NCBI RefSeq assembly: GCF_040409955.1
Contig: NZ_CP123385.1
Coordinates: 1,471,501 to 1,535,500, forward strand
DNA from: Salipiger sp. H15
Lineage (GTDB): Bacteria; Pseudomonadota; Alphaproteobacteria; Rhodobacterales; Rhodobacteraceae
DNA length: 64,000 bases
Direction: 5' to 3'
The notes under the pieces are model-generated. The model was not told where the DNA came from. It searched no databases and worked only from the letters and a program-made list of their open reading frames with translations. Of this stretch, positions 24,384 to 34,485 are shown piece after piece. The stretch's first letter is position 1; the number at the start of each line of letters is the position of its first letter. The position numbers were made by a program, and so were the translations under genes.

Positions 24384-25472
24384 CTACTGCGGGCGGAAAT
24401 GGCGGTAGAAGTTGCGGAAGTAGCCGTCGGGAGAGAGCCATTCCTCCCAGACTTCGCGGATGCGCCGCTGCTGCTCGGCGAACTGGTCGGGGCTGAGCCG
24501 GGCGTGGTGGTCGACGAGGATCTGCCCCGCCCGGTGGTGCTGGTCCAGCGGCACCCAGACCAGTTCCTTGTGCCAGTCGAGCAGGAAGTCGTAGGGCAGG
24601 ATGCACTCGGTGTCGAGAAACAGCGGCGGCCGCCCGGCCGCCATGATCTCGTAGAAGCGCAGCGAGTAATTGCCGATCCCGCGCACGCAGAGGCTGTAGT
24701 CGCTGCCGTCGAGGTTGCCGAGAAACTCCTCGAGCGCGCTCTTGCGGGCTTCGGTCTTGCCATTGGCGGTGGCCTTCTTGTCCGCCCCCGCGAAGAAATC
24801 GCCGCGCAGCACGAAATTGGTGTCGACGCCCGGATGGTCGAGCAGGGTCTGGATCGCCTTGGCGCGCAGGAACTTGTACTGGAAGCTTTCCTTCAGCGAG
24901 GCGGAATAGGCGCCCATGCGGCGCTCGGAATAATAGGGCAGCGAGGTGCGGGCGAACTGCACGATGCGGGATTTCACGTGCGGCTTCAGCACCAGCCCGC
25001 AGAAGCCGATCGAGGGGCGCTCCTTCTTCTCGCGCAGCGGCGCGGGGCCGTTGGTGTGGTCGGGCATCCAGGCGGGCAGGGCGTATTCGTTCGGCTGCCG
25101 GTCCTTCTCGATCGTCGGGGTGAAGAGCAGCGCGTTCTTCGCCGGGAACTTGAAATCGTAATCGCGCTCGTGGAAGACGACGATCCGCTTGCCCGCGTCG
25201 GCGGCCTTCTGCGCGAAGCGGAGCGCGATCTCGGTGGTGCCGTCGGCGAGGTAGCGGTGCCAGGTGCTGGGCAGCACGACGAATTCCGCCTCGTCCATCG
25301 TCTCGGTCAATTCGAAATAGCCTGCACCGTTGCGCTTGTAGCGGTCGAAGACATTGGTGCCCTCGGACCAGAACGTCGCCTCCTCGCTGCCGAGGAACGG
25401 GATCAGCATCGCGCAGTGCATCCGGTTGACGGGCGAGGCGTAGGCCGGGTCGGTGTAGATCTTCAGGCGCAT
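24384..25472 (-). CDS. Exostosin-family glycosyltransferase-like protein
   Basis: The 362-residue protein ends with an exostosin (GT47)-type region: SDYSLCVRGIGNYSLRFYEIM followed by AAGRPPLFLDTECILPYDF is the characteristic nucleotide-sugar binding segment. The N-terminal half (YTDPAYASPVNRMHC...) is less conserved. No signal peptide or membrane helix is visible, so it may act on the cytoplasmic side on a cell-surface glycan; the donor and acceptor are unknown. It has no glycan-synthesis neighbours. The ATG at 25472 was selected because the open frame further upstream is low in conservation and has no ribosome-binding site. Confidence 0.78.
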   Translation of the reverse strand: MRLKIYTDPAYASPVNRMHCAMLIPFLGSEEATFWSEGTNVFDRYKRNGAGYFELTETMDEAEFVVLPSTWHRYLADGTTEIALRFAQKAADAGKRIVVFHERDYDFKFPAKNALLFTPTIEKDRQPNEYALPAWMPDHTNGPAPLREKKERPSIGFCGLVLKPHVKSRIVQFARTSLPYYSERRMGAYSASLKESFQYKFLRAKAIQTLLDHPGVDTNFVLRGDFFAGADKKATANGKTEARKSALEEFLGNLDGSDYSLCVRGIGNYSLRFYEIMAAGRPPLFLDTECILPYDFLLDWHKELVWVPLDQHHRAGQILVDHHARLSPDQFAEQQRRIREVWEEWLSPDGYFRNFYRHFRPQ

Positions 25473-25860
25473 CAAAACGACTCCAGTCGCTGGCGTGGCG
25501 CTGGCGGATGGCGCGCCGGAAAAGGGATCCAGAAATATCTCGGACGGATGAGAGGCGGCGAAATCTGCCGGCGTCGCGGCGAGGTTAGAAACCTCCGCGA
25601 GGCTTGGCAAGTGGCGCTTCGCCCCGGAAATGCCATGACCCGCGCCGGTCCGATCGAAGCGCCCGTGGAAAGGGCCGGGGCCCTGCGGCAGTTTCGGCGG
25701 ATCGGCGATATCGTTGCGCACGATGGGTGGCTTTTGGACCGGATGGCGGCGCGCGCGTACACCCTTTGGGGCATTTCGGCGCAGGGGGCGATTTGTTAGG
25801 GTTGTCCTGCCTTCGATTTGAAAACCAATTCCTTTTGCCCGATGACGCTGGAGTTTCGCC
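25473..25860. promoter_or_regulatory. Divergent region upstream of the glycosyltransferase and NapF genes
   Basis: About 390 bases separate the glycosyltransferase start from a small plus-strand ORF. The last 70 bases are less GC-rich (TTGTTAGGGTTGTCC, GATTTGAAAACCAATTCC) and likely hold the plus-strand promoter. Frames through the rest are open but show no conserved protein. Nothing else was recognised. Confidence 0.4.
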
Positions 25861-25980
25861 ATGACGGAGCGCGCGCCGCCGCCCCTGTCCCCGAAGCGGG
25901 AAACGCGCTTCACCAATTTGACCGCAGACTTTTGCCGCACCGCCGGGATCGCCGGGCCGCAGCGCCCGCCGGCGTCCTGA
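25861..25980 (+). CDS. Possible 39-residue small protein upstream of napF
   Basis: An ATG at 25861 with GGAG eight bases upstream opens a 39-codon frame (MTERAPPPLSPKRETRFTNL...) ending at TGA 25978-25980, four bases before the napF start. The placement resembles a translationally coupled leader gene. It has no membrane segment, so it is not NapE. I do not recognise the product, and the call rests only on ribosome-binding site and spacing. Confidence 0.4.
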   Translation: MTERAPPPLSPKRETRFTNLTADFCRTAGIAGPQRPPAS

Positions 25981-25984
25981 CGCC

Positions 25985-26479
25985 ATGGCCCCGAAGCCGG
26001 GCACGCTCACCGACGACCCACCGCCGGGCATATCCATTGCGCCGCCGTGGCACCCGCTGCCGCCGGGCGTCACCGCCGCGAGCCTTGCCGCCTGCACCGG
26101 CTGCAACCGCTGCGTCGAGGCCTGCCCCGAAGGTGTGCTCGCGCTCGCGCCGGACGGGGTCGCGCTCGTTCCCGAGGCGGGCGCCTGCTCGTTCTGCGGC
26201 GCCTGCGCCGAGATCTGCCCCGAGCCGGTCTTCGGCGCGATCCTCGCCATGGTGCACGTGGTCGGGATCGGGCCGGACTGCCTCGTGCAATCGGGGGTCA
26301 CCTGCGTGACCTGCCGCGATGCCTGTCCCGAGGCGGCGATCGCGCTCGTCCCGCGGTTCAGGGGGCCGTTCCATCCGCATCTCGACACGCGCGCCTGCAC
26401 CGGCTGCAACGCCTGCGTCGCGCCCTGTCCGGCGGGCGCCATCCGCGCGCTGCCGCTGGCAGAGCCGGGGGCGGCCTGA
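25985..26479 (+). CDS. napF: NapF-like 4Fe-4S ferredoxin-type protein (orphan)
   Basis: The 164-residue protein has four cysteine clusters: CTGCNRCVEACP, CSFCGACAEICP, a shorter CVTCRDACP, and CTGCNACVAPCP, as in NapF. The third cluster has fewer cysteines in its first half, as usual for NapF. NapF is a cytoplasmic iron-sulfur protein thought to help load the periplasmic nitrate reductase NapA. No napA, napD, napB or napC lies in the window, so here it is either separated from its operon or serves another molybdoenzyme. A small ORF with its own ribosome-binding site ends four bases upstream. Confidence 0.82.
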   Translation: MAPKPGTLTDDPPPGISIAPPWHPLPPGVTAASLAACTGCNRCVEACPEGVLALAPDGVALVPEAGACSFCGACAEICPEPVFGAILAMVHVVGIGPDCLVQSGVTCVTCRDACPEAAIALVPRFRGPFHPHLDTRACTGCNACVAPCPAGAIRALPLAEPGAA

Positions 26480-26619
26480 CCCCGCGCCGCGCCCGCGCCC
26501 CCCGCGCGCGGCAGGCGCGGCACGATTCCTGTGGCAATTCCCCCCGCGCGGGCGCGTGACCTCTGGTCATTGGCCGCGCCCTTGCTTTAGAGAGGGGGAA
26601 AATCTGCGGGAGAGGCGCG

Positions 26620-27840
<1,221 letters not shown>

Positions 27841-27862
27841 GGCTCCGGCCCCCGCTTCGGGT

Positions 27863-27882
27863 CCGGGCGGATCACCGCCCGG
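27863..27882. terminator. Hairpin between convergent trpB and GFA genes
   Basis: An 8-bp stem (CCGGGCGG / CCGCCCGG) with an ATCA loop lies in the 51-base gap between the converging stops. There is no T-tract, so intrinsic termination is probably weak. Confidence 0.55.
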
Positions 27883-27891
27883 ATCACTCCC

Positions 27892-28284
27892 CTAGTCCTC
27901 GCTGCGTCCGGAGCCTTCGCGGTTGTGCGCGTAGTGATGCGCGAGCGGGAATTCGGGCAGCCACGGCTCGCGCCGCACCGTCCAGTTCTCGTAGCTCGGA
28001 ACCAGCTGCCCCGGCGCGTCGAGCGTGCCGAGATGCAGTTCCACCTCGTCCCCGTCCAGCGCAAAGACCGAAGAGCCGCAGAGCGGGCAGAAATGCCTGT
28101 TCCTGTAGCTCCGGGTCTCGCCCGTCACGGTCACGGCGGCGGCGGGGAACATCGCGGCGGCGTAGAAGAGCGCGCCGTGGTGCTTGCGGCAGTCGAGGCA
28201 ATGACAGAGCCCCACCCGGTAGGGTTTCCCCTCCGCCCGGATGCGGACCGCGCCGCAGAGGCATCCGCCTTCGTAGATCTCCAT
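27892..28284 (-). CDS. GFA (Mss4-like zinc-binding) family protein
   Basis: The 130-residue protein has the full zinc-ligand pattern of the GFA family: Cys8 and Cys10 (GGCLCGAV), Cys27, Cys29 and Cys32 (LCHCLDCRK), and Cys66 and Cys69 (HFCPLCGSSVF). Family members include a glutathione-dependent formaldehyde-activating enzyme, but most, like this one, have no proven activity. It begins 67 bases after the btuD stop on the same strand and may be read from the btu operon, though that may simply be proximity. Its stop converges with trpB. Confidence 0.88.
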   Translation of the reverse strand: MEIYEGGCLCGAVRIRAEGKPYRVGLCHCLDCRKHHGALFYAAAMFPAAAVTVTGETRSYRNRHFCPLCGSSVFALDGDEVELHLGTLDAPGQLVPSYENWTVRREPWLPEFPLAHHYAHNREGSGRSED

Positions 28285-28351
28285 GTGCCGCGCCTCCCTC
28301 GTGGTCCTGCCCGGGAAGGTATCGCCCGCGCCGCGCCCGGCAAGGCCGCGC

Positions 28352-29089
28352 TCAGCGCGCCCGGTGCATCGGCTGGAACACCGGCCCGTCCGGGGTCTGC
28401 GCGTGATAGGCGGTGATGCCGAAGCCCCGCGCCAGAAGATCGTCCGTCAGCACCTCTTCCGGCGGGCCGTCGGCCAGCAGCCGCCCCTCGGCCAGCAGCA
28501 CCAGCCGGGTGCAATGCCGCGCCGCGAGCCCGATGTCGTGCAGCGACAGCAGCACGCCGCGCCCCTCGGCGGCAAGCGCGCCGAAGACCTCCATCGTGGC
28601 GATCTGGTGCGCCGGGTCGAGCCCGGCGGTGGGCTCGTCGGCCATCAGGAGCGGCGTCTCCTGCGCCAGCGCCCGCGCCAAGAGCGCCCGCGCCTGCTCG
28701 CCGCCCGAGAGGTTCGTGGCGCGCCGGTGGCGCAGCGGCTCGAGCCCCATCTGGCCGATCGCCGCCTCGACCGGGGCGCGGGCGTGATCGCCGTGGGGCA
28801 GGCGCCCGAGCGCCACCAGGTCCTCGACCTTCACCGGCCAGGCGATCTCGCGCGCCTGCGGCATCCAGGCCACCGCCTTTGCCCGCTGCTGCGGCGTCAG
28901 CACCGCCAGCGAGCTCAGCCCGCCCGAGGGGATGAGCCCCAGCGCCGCCCGCATCAGGCTGGTCTTGCCGGCGCCGTTGGGGCCGATGAGCCCGACCACC
29001 TCGCGCTCGGAAATCTCCAGCGTGATGCCGGAGAAGACCTTGCGATTGCGCAGGGTTACCGAGAGGTCTTCAAGTGACAGAAGGGTCAT
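28352..29089 (-). CDS. btuD: Vitamin B12 ABC transporter ATP-binding protein BtuD
   Basis: This 245-residue ATPase of the FecE/BtuD class has Walker A GPNGAGKT (residues 36-43), signature LSGGEQARALLARAL, and Walker B LLMADEPTAGLDPAHQ. It energises the BtuC permease for cobalamin import across the inner membrane. Its ATG overlaps the btuC stop (ATGA). By sequence alone siderophore or haem transport is also possible; the cobalamin riboswitch ahead of the operon decides for B12. Confidence 0.9.
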   Translation of the reverse strand: MTLLSLEDLSVTLRNRKVFSGITLEISEREVVGLIGPNGAGKTSLMRAALGLIPSGGLSSLAVLTPQQRAKAVAWMPQAREIAWPVKVEDLVALGRLPHGDHARAPVEAAIGQMGLEPLRHRRATNLSGGEQARALLARALAQETPLLMADEPTAGLDPAHQIATMEVFGALAAEGRGVLLSLHDIGLAARHCTRLVLLAEGRLLADGPPEEVLTDDLLARGFGITAYHAQTPDGPVFQPMHRAR

Positions 29090-30069
29090 GCCCGCTCTCC
29101 CCGGCTGCGCCAGACGAGGTGCAGGAAGAAGGGCGCGCCGACCAGCGCGGTCAACACCCCGAGCTTGAGGTCACGGTCGGGTGCCACCACGCGCACCGCG
29201 ATGTCTGCCGCTAGCAGCATCGCCGCGCCGCCCGCCGCCGAGACCCAGAGCAGCGGGCCGGGCCGTCCGCCCACCGCGCCGCGCAGGAGGTGCGGCACCA
29301 CGAGGCCGACGAAGCCGATGGCCCCCGCCACCGCCGTGCCCGCGCCGACGACGCAGGCGGTGCCCAGCACCACCCGCAGGCGCAGGCGCGCAAGGTCTAT
29401 GCCCATCGACGCGGCCGCGTCCTCGCCCAGCGTCAGCGCGTCCAGCCCGCGCCCGACCCCCGCCAGCAGCAGCACGCCGAGCGTCATGAAGGGCAGCGCC
29501 AGCCAGACATGCAGCATCGAGCGGTCGGCCAGCGAGCCCATCATCCAGAAGACGATCTCGCTCGCCGCGAAGGGGTTGGGCGAGAGGTTCAGAACGAGCT
29601 GCGTCAGCGCCCCGGCGATGGCCGAAAGCGCCACCCCGGCAAGGATCAGCGTCAGCGTCTCGGCGCGCGGTCCGGCCAGCAGTACGAGGATCAGCACGGC
29701 GATCACCGCGCCCGCCAGCGCGCTCAGCGGCAGGGCAAGGGCAAAGGCGGTGGAAAGGCCGGTCTGGATCGCCAGCACCGCCCCCAGCGCCGCGCTGGCG
29801 CTGACGCCCAGCAGGCCGGGCTCGGCCAGAGGGTTGCGCAGGTAACCCTGCATCGCCGCCCCCGCCAGCCCCAGCGTGCCGCCGATCATCAGCGCCAAGA
29901 GCACGCGCGGCAGGCGGATCTCGCGCATCACCATGGGCAGCGGCCCGTCACCGCCGAGGATCAGCGCGCGCAGGCTTTCGGGCAGGGTCACGTCGGCCGG
30001 GCCGAGCGACAGCGAGAGGGCCGCAAGCACAGCCACCAGCGGCAGCAGGATCGCGAGGGGGCGGGTCAT
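29086..30069 (-). CDS. btuC: Vitamin B12 ABC transporter permease BtuC
   Basis: The 327-residue FecCD-family permease has about ten hydrophobic segments and the family motifs RLPRVLLALMIGGTLGLAGAAMQG near residues 50-75, NPLAEPGLLGVSAS, and GAIGFVGLVVPHLLR. It forms the inner-membrane channel with BtuD. It is linked to btuF and btuD by four-base overlaps on both sides, so the three are translated together. Confidence 0.92.
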   Translation of the reverse strand: MTRPLAILLPLVAVLAALSLSLGPADVTLPESLRALILGGDGPLPMVMREIRLPRVLLALMIGGTLGLAGAAMQGYLRNPLAEPGLLGVSASAALGAVLAIQTGLSTAFALALPLSALAGAVIAVLILVLLAGPRAETLTLILAGVALSAIAGALTQLVLNLSPNPFAASEIVFWMMGSLADRSMLHVWLALPFMTLGVLLLAGVGRGLDALTLGEDAAASMGIDLARLRLRVVLGTACVVGAGTAVAGAIGFVGLVVPHLLRGAVGGRPGPLLWVSAAGGAAMLLAADIAVRVVAPDRDLKLGVLTALVGAPFFLHLVWRSRGERA

Positions 30070-30899
30070 TCGATCTCCGTTTCGATGTGTTCGCGGAAGC
30101 CCGAGAGCGCCTCGATCGCGCCGAGCACGTGCGGCGTGCCGCAGATCCAGTCGCTGCCGGTGCTGGCATGGGTGGCATGGCTCGCCTGCAGGCGGCGGAT
30201 CACCGGGTGCCTCAGGATTTCCTCTGAGCGCGAGGCGCCGGGATAGGGGCGGGCGGTGATCAGCGCCTCGGGCTCGGCCATGGCCAGCGCCTCGAGCGGC
30301 AGCTGCCCGCCGCCGCGATCCCCGGCGATGTTGGAAAAGCCCGCCGCCAGCAGGATGTCCCCGGCCAGCGTCTGGTTCCCGGTGGTGTAGCCGTTGGCGT
30401 AGTAGAGCGCCACCGAGGGGCGGCGGCGGACATCCTCGCGCAGGGCGGCGAGCCGGGTCTCGAACTCGGCAACCAGCGCCTCGGCGCGGGCCTGGCGCCC
30501 CATGGCGGCGCCGAGCGTGCGAAGGAGAGCGGGCACGTCGCCGAGCCCGTGGGCGGGCTCGAGGCGCAGCACCGGGGTGCCGAGCCGCTCGAGCATCTGC
30601 GCCGCCGCCTGCGCGGTATAGGCGCCGACCACCACGAGATCGGGCTGCATCAGCCAGACCTCCTCGGCCTGTCCGTGGTTCACCGGATAGGCCATCGCCT
30701 CCGCCGCCATGGCCGAGCTCATCGGGTCACGCGCAAGCGCCGAGACCGAGACGAGCTGGCCGGGGGCGGCGAGCAGCATGGCCAGCTGGTCGGTGCAGAG
30801 GTTCATCGACACGACGCGCGCCGGGGCCGCCTGCGCCGCGGCCGGGGCAAGGCCCGGGGCCGCGAGCAGGCAAAGGCCGATCAGCGCGCGCCGCAGCAT
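30066..30899 (-). CDS. btuF: Vitamin B12 ABC transporter substrate-binding protein BtuF
   Basis: The 277-residue protein has a signal peptide (residues 1-26, ending AAQAAP) and a class III periplasmic binding fold: VVSMNLCTDQLAMLLAAP, EEVWLMQPDLVVVGAYTAQ and GSDWICGTPHVLGAIEALSG. It captures cobalamin released by BtuB and hands it to BtuCD. The start codon shares one base with the btuB stop (TGATG), so the start is well set. The frame's longer open extension is btuB in a different frame. Confidence 0.9.
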   Translation of the reverse strand: MLRRALIGLCLLAAPGLAPAAAQAAPARVVSMNLCTDQLAMLLAAPGQLVSVSALARDPMSSAMAAEAMAYPVNHGQAEEVWLMQPDLVVVGAYTAQAAAQMLERLGTPVLRLEPAHGLGDVPALLRTLGAAMGRQARAEALVAEFETRLAALREDVRRRPSVALYYANGYTTGNQTLAGDILLAAGFSNIAGDRGGGQLPLEALAMAEPEALITARPYPGASRSEEILRHPVIRRLQASHATHASTGSDWICGTPHVLGAIEALSGFREHIETEIE

Positions 30900-32737
30900 C
30901 AGAAGCTCGCCCGGACGCCGAAATAGGCGGCGCGGTCCGAGGTGCCGTAGCCGGTCACCACCTGGTAGTCCTCGTCGAAGAGGTTCTCGACCCGCAGGTA
31001 GATCTCGGCGCTGTCGGTGAGAGCGTAGCGCAGGTTCACGTCGGCGACGGTGTAGTCGTCGAGCGCGTAGCTCGCGTCGCGCAGCCCCGAGACATGGCGC
31101 ACGGTGAAGGCGCTGCGCAGCGCATCGGTGATCTCGGCATCCAGCGTCAGCGCGGTGTCGCGCAGCGGCACGCCGGCGATGCGCTCGCCCGAGGCGGCAT
31201 CCTCGCTGTCGGTCCAGGTATAGGCCGCGGCAAGGTCGATCCGGTCGGTCAGCTGCGTGCCGGCCTTCAGCTCGAGCCCCTGCGTCCAGCTCGTGCCCTC
31301 GCTCTGGACGTAGACATAGGCGGGCGCCGGCGCGGTGATGAGGTCGGTGATCTCGGTCCGGAACAGCGTCGCGCTGGCAAAGCCGCCGGCAAAGCGCTGC
31401 TCGGCCCCGAGCTCGTAGCTGATCGAGGTCTCGGGCGTCAGGTCGCGGTTGCCGGACCAGCCGTCGTAGCGCTCGTAGAGCGACGGCGTGCGGAAGCCGG
31501 TGCCGACGCTGGCGCGCAGCGTGAGGTCGGGGCTTGGCAGGTAGGCCAGCGAGACGCGGCCCGTGGTCTTGCCGCCGTAATCCGAATGGTCGTCGTGGCG
31601 CAGCACGGTCACCAGCTCGACCGCCTCCGACAGGTGCCAGTCGGCCTGCGCCCAGAGGCCCAGCGTGTCCTGCTCGCCATCGGTGCCGCCCGCATCGAAG
31701 TTCTCGCGCGTGGCGTCGGCGCCGAAGGTCAGCGTCGCGGCGGATAGCTCGGCCTGCCCCTCGTAGGCCAGCCCGCGCCGCTCGCCCTCGTAGGGGTACT
31801 CGAACGGCCCCCACGCCGTCGTGCCCGACAGCTTGCGGTCGATGTCGTAATACTGCGCCGAGATCTCGTGGCTCACCGTGCCGGTCGCAAAGCGGACGAA
31901 GGCACGCAGCCCGTGCTCCTCGCTTTCCGACAGGTCGTCGGTGGTGCCGTCGACCGGGCCGAACTCGTCGTACTCGCTGTCGCGCTTCTGCCAGAAGGCC
32001 GCGCCGCCGACGGTCACGGTGTCGGTCAGCGCGTAATCGCCCGAGAAGCTGAGCCGCGTGGCCTCGTGCCCGTCCTCTTCCTTGTTGCCGTCATCCTCGT
32101 CGGCGGCCGAGAAACCGTCGGTGGTGATCCGGCTCAGGGTCGTGGCAAAGATGCCGCGGGTCCCGAGGTAGCTGAGGTTGTAGCTCAGCTTGGCGGTGTT
32201 GTAGCTGCCGTATTCGGCGGCGACGCTCTGGCTCAGCCCGTCCTCGGTGGCGCGGTTGGTGGTGATGTTGATCACCCCGCCGATCGCCTCCGAGCCGTAG
32301 AGCGCCGATTGCGAGCCCTTCAGCACCTCGATGCGGCTGACGTCGGCGGTGGTCAGCGTGCCGAAATCATACTGGATCTGCGGCCCCGAGGTGTCGGTCA
32401 CGTCGATGCCGTCGACGTAGACGCCGACATACTTGCCCGGAAGGCCGCGGATGAACACCGTCGAGGTGCCGCCGATGCCGCCGTTGCTCGAGACGCTGAC
32501 GCCGGGCAGGCGGGCGAGGTAGTCGGCCAGCAGCGTCTCGCCGGTGCTGTCGAGGTCTTCCTTGGTGACCACCTCGACCGTAACGCCGCTGCGCGCAATC
32601 TCGGTGCTCTCGCCGCGGTTGGCGCTGAGGGTGAGCGTGCCGAGATCGTAGCCCTCCTGCGCGAAGGCCGCGCCCGAGAGGCTGACTGCCGTAAGGGCAG
32701 TCGCGGTCCGCAGGCCGGAAAGATATGGGTGCTTCAT
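30899..32737 (-). CDS. btuB: TonB-dependent vitamin B12 receptor BtuB
   Basis: The 612-residue outer-membrane protein has a signal peptide (1-26), a plug domain (GVTVEVVTKEDLDSTGETLL, then SSNGGIGGTSTVFIRGLPGK and VDGIDVTDTSGPQ) and a 22-strand-type beta-barrel ending in the aromatic terminus AAYFGVRASF. Plug features and ending match BtuB. It imports cobalamin using TonB energy. The ATG at 32737 is preceded by GAGAAGGGAC; further upstream the frame crosses the riboswitch. Expression is expected to be switched off by adenosylcobalamin through the RNA at 32862-33040. Confidence 0.95.
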   Translation of the reverse strand: MKHPYLSGLRTATALTAVSLSGAAFAQEGYDLGTLTLSANRGESTEIARSGVTVEVVTKEDLDSTGETLLADYLARLPGVSVSSNGGIGGTSTVFIRGLPGKYVGVYVDGIDVTDTSGPQIQYDFGTLTTADVSRIEVLKGSQSALYGSEAIGGVINITTNRATEDGLSQSVAAEYGSYNTAKLSYNLSYLGTRGIFATTLSRITTDGFSAADEDDGNKEEDGHEATRLSFSGDYALTDTVTVGGAAFWQKRDSEYDEFGPVDGTTDDLSESEEHGLRAFVRFATGTVSHEISAQYYDIDRKLSGTTAWGPFEYPYEGERRGLAYEGQAELSAATLTFGADATRENFDAGGTDGEQDTLGLWAQADWHLSEAVELVTVLRHDDHSDYGGKTTGRVSLAYLPSPDLTLRASVGTGFRTPSLYERYDGWSGNRDLTPETSISYELGAEQRFAGGFASATLFRTEITDLITAPAPAYVYVQSEGTSWTQGLELKAGTQLTDRIDLAAAYTWTDSEDAASGERIAGVPLRDTALTLDAEITDALRSAFTVRHVSGLRDASYALDDYTVADVNLRYALTDSAEIYLRVENLFDEDYQVVTGYGTSDRAAYFGVRASF

Positions 32738-32861
32738 CGTCCCTTCTCCGTTTTTTCTGTCGTCGGAAGGGAGTCCCCCACCGCAGACGGTTAGCGTGAT
32801 GCCACCTCTACGGAAGGTCCGTCGCCCTCGGCGCTCCCCGCGCCGGGACTGGGTGATCGGC

Positions 32862-33040
32862 CTCGGCAGGTCTCCTGACTCGCGGGTCCTCGCTTGGCCG
32901 GGTCTTCCCGCCCCGAAAGGCAGTGACATGGTCCGGCGTCGCTCTCCGCCTACAGTTGCGGGGGCAGTCGCGGAATTGGGCCGGGGCCCGCACCGCATTC
33001 CCTATTCACCGGGCGGCAGGCCGCCCGGAACCGAAGCAGC
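32862..33040 (-). promoter_or_regulatory. Cobalamin (adenosylcobalamin) riboswitch
   Basis: On the minus strand upstream of btuB the conserved aptamer blocks occur in order: a GGCGG/CCGCC-rich stem with GGTGAATAGGGAATGCGGTG at about 33013-32993, GCCCCCGCAACTGTA near 32960, the GTCACTGCC...GGGAAGAC element near 32927-32900, and the B12-box-type end AGTCAGGAGACCTGCC at 32880-32865. About 124 bases then separate the aptamer from the btuB ATG and would hold the expression platform. Ligand binding should repress btuBFCD at the level of translation or termination. Confidence 0.95.
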
Positions 33041-33129
33041 CACGGCATAGCCGCTCGCCGCGGCACGCGCAACAATCAGAAGCGGACAGGAGAGGGCGGG
33101 CGCGCGGGCTCAACCGGCGGGGGCGCGGG

Positions 33130-34485
33130 TCAGCTGCGCAGCCCGTCCACCACCGGCTGGCGCAGCACCAGCGCGGCGGGCAGCAGCGAGAGCAGCATGG
33201 CGGACGAGACGAAGCCCGCGAGCACCTGCATCTCGGCCCAGCCGAGCGGCGCCGAGAGGGCGATGCCGGTGCGCGCGCTGACCAGCTGCGAGAGCAGCAT
33301 CGCCGCGCCCCAGCCGGTCAGAACGCCCAGCAGCGCCCCGGCCAGCAGCAGCGCCGCGCAGAGCGCCCAGACCGTGGCGAAGACGAAGCGCCGCGGCGCG
33401 CCGAGCGCGCGCAACAGCGCGATCTGCCGCCGGAAGAGCCGGGTGAGGATGAAGAGCGCCATCAGCACGCTCGCCGCCACCAGCCCCTGCGTGACCAGCG
33501 CCATCAGCGACATCGCCTGCCGCACGTCGCCCATCACCCGGTAGAGCCCCGAGAGCACTGCGCCGGGGAAGAAGGCCATGGTCTCGCCGTCGCGGGTGAA
33601 CTCCGAGCGCAGCGCGTAATTGGCCCAGAGCTCGGTCGCGCGCACCACCACGGCGGGGGTGCCGGGGAAATACCCGGGATCGAAAGGCGGACCGATCTGC
33701 GCCGCGCGCTCCGGGGCGTGGCCATTGGCAAGGCCATGGATCTCCCAGACGTATTCCACCGGGATCAGGATCGCGCGGTCCCAGGGCGTGCCGGTGGCCG
33801 CCATGCGCCCGACGACGGTGATGCCGTCGCCGTGGTCATGGTCTCCCCCGTGCTCCTCTTCGTCCCCATGCCCGCCGTGCGCCTCGGGGTCGGCGGCATC
33901 GCCGACGCCATGCGCCGGGGTGAACGCCGCGCCGATCTCCAGCGGCACCAGCGCGCCCACCACCGCCTCGGCGTGGTCCTCCCAGAGCCGCCCGTCGATC
34001 CGGCCCTCCGAGAGGTGGCGCAGGAACTCCGCCGTGGTGCCGACCACCGGCGCCGCGCCGTAGCTGTCGCCGAAGGCCAGCGGCGCGGCGATCGACACCT
34101 GCTCATGCGCGGCGATCGCGGCATAGGCCTCGCCCGGCACCAGCCCCATGTCCGAGGGCTGCAGGAAGACCGAGGCGAAGAGCGCGGTCAGCTCGCTGCC
34201 GGGTGCCGCGACGACGAGATCGAACTTGTCCGCCGCCTGCGCCGTGCCGTGACGCAGCCCGCGCTCCTGCGCGAGCAGCCCGATGCCCATGCCGGTCGAG
34301 ATGGCGATCAGCAGCACGAAAAGCGCGGCGCTCCAGCGGAAGCGCCCGAGAAAGCCGCGCAGCAGCGGCCAGGGCGCATAGCCGCGCAGCACCACGAGCC
34401 CGGTCAGCACCGCGGGCATGAGCAGCAGGCCAAGCAATGCAAGGTCCTGCGCCAGCGGCGGCAGGCTGTCCCAGATCAGGCGCAT
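33130..34485 (-). CDS. FtsX-type ABC transporter permease with histidine-rich periplasmic loop
   Basis: The 451-residue membrane protein has two N-terminal hydrophobic segments (about 13-33 and 52-72), a large extracytoplasmic domain (about 75-300) and three C-terminal segments, the layout of FtsX/MacB-type permeases. Residues 190-220 are rich in His and acidic residues (His192, 203, 206, 212, 216, 218), suggesting metal binding. With the adjacent ATPase and DUF3299-type protein it resembles Pseudomonas PA4064-PA4066, a Zur-controlled group linked to zinc. The usual DUF2796 binding protein of that group is not here. It overlaps the ATPase gene by 10 bases. Confidence 0.85.
   Translation of the reverse strand: MRLIWDSLPPLAQDLALLGLLLMPAVLTGLVVLRGYAPWPLLRGFLGRFRWSAALFVLLIAISTGMGIGLLAQERGLRHGTAQAADKFDLVVAAPGSELTALFASVFLQPSDMGLVPGEAYAAIAAHEQVSIAAPLAFGDSYGAAPVVGTTAEFLRHLSEGRIDGRLWEDHAEAVVGALVPLEIGAAFTPAHGVGDAADPEAHGGHGDEEEHGGDHDHGDGITVVGRMAATGTPWDRAILIPVEYVWEIHGLANGHAPERAAQIGPPFDPGYFPGTPAVVVRATELWANYALRSEFTRDGETMAFFPGAVLSGLYRVMGDVRQAMSLMALVTQGLVAASVLMALFILTRLFRRQIALLRALGAPRRFVFATVWALCAALLLAGALLGVLTGWGAAMLLSQLVSARTGIALSAPLGWAEMQVLAGFVSSAMLLSLLPAALVLRQPVVDGLRS

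Noticed and set aside
25985..26479. NapF-like gene as part of a local nitrate reductase operon
   Set aside because: The neighbours are a glycosyltransferase and trpB; no nap, nar or other reductase subunit is present nearby.
28352..30899. Iron-siderophore or haem uptake as the role of the FecCD-type transporter
   Set aside because: The operon starts with a BtuB-like receptor behind an unmistakable cobalamin riboswitch, which favours vitamin B12.
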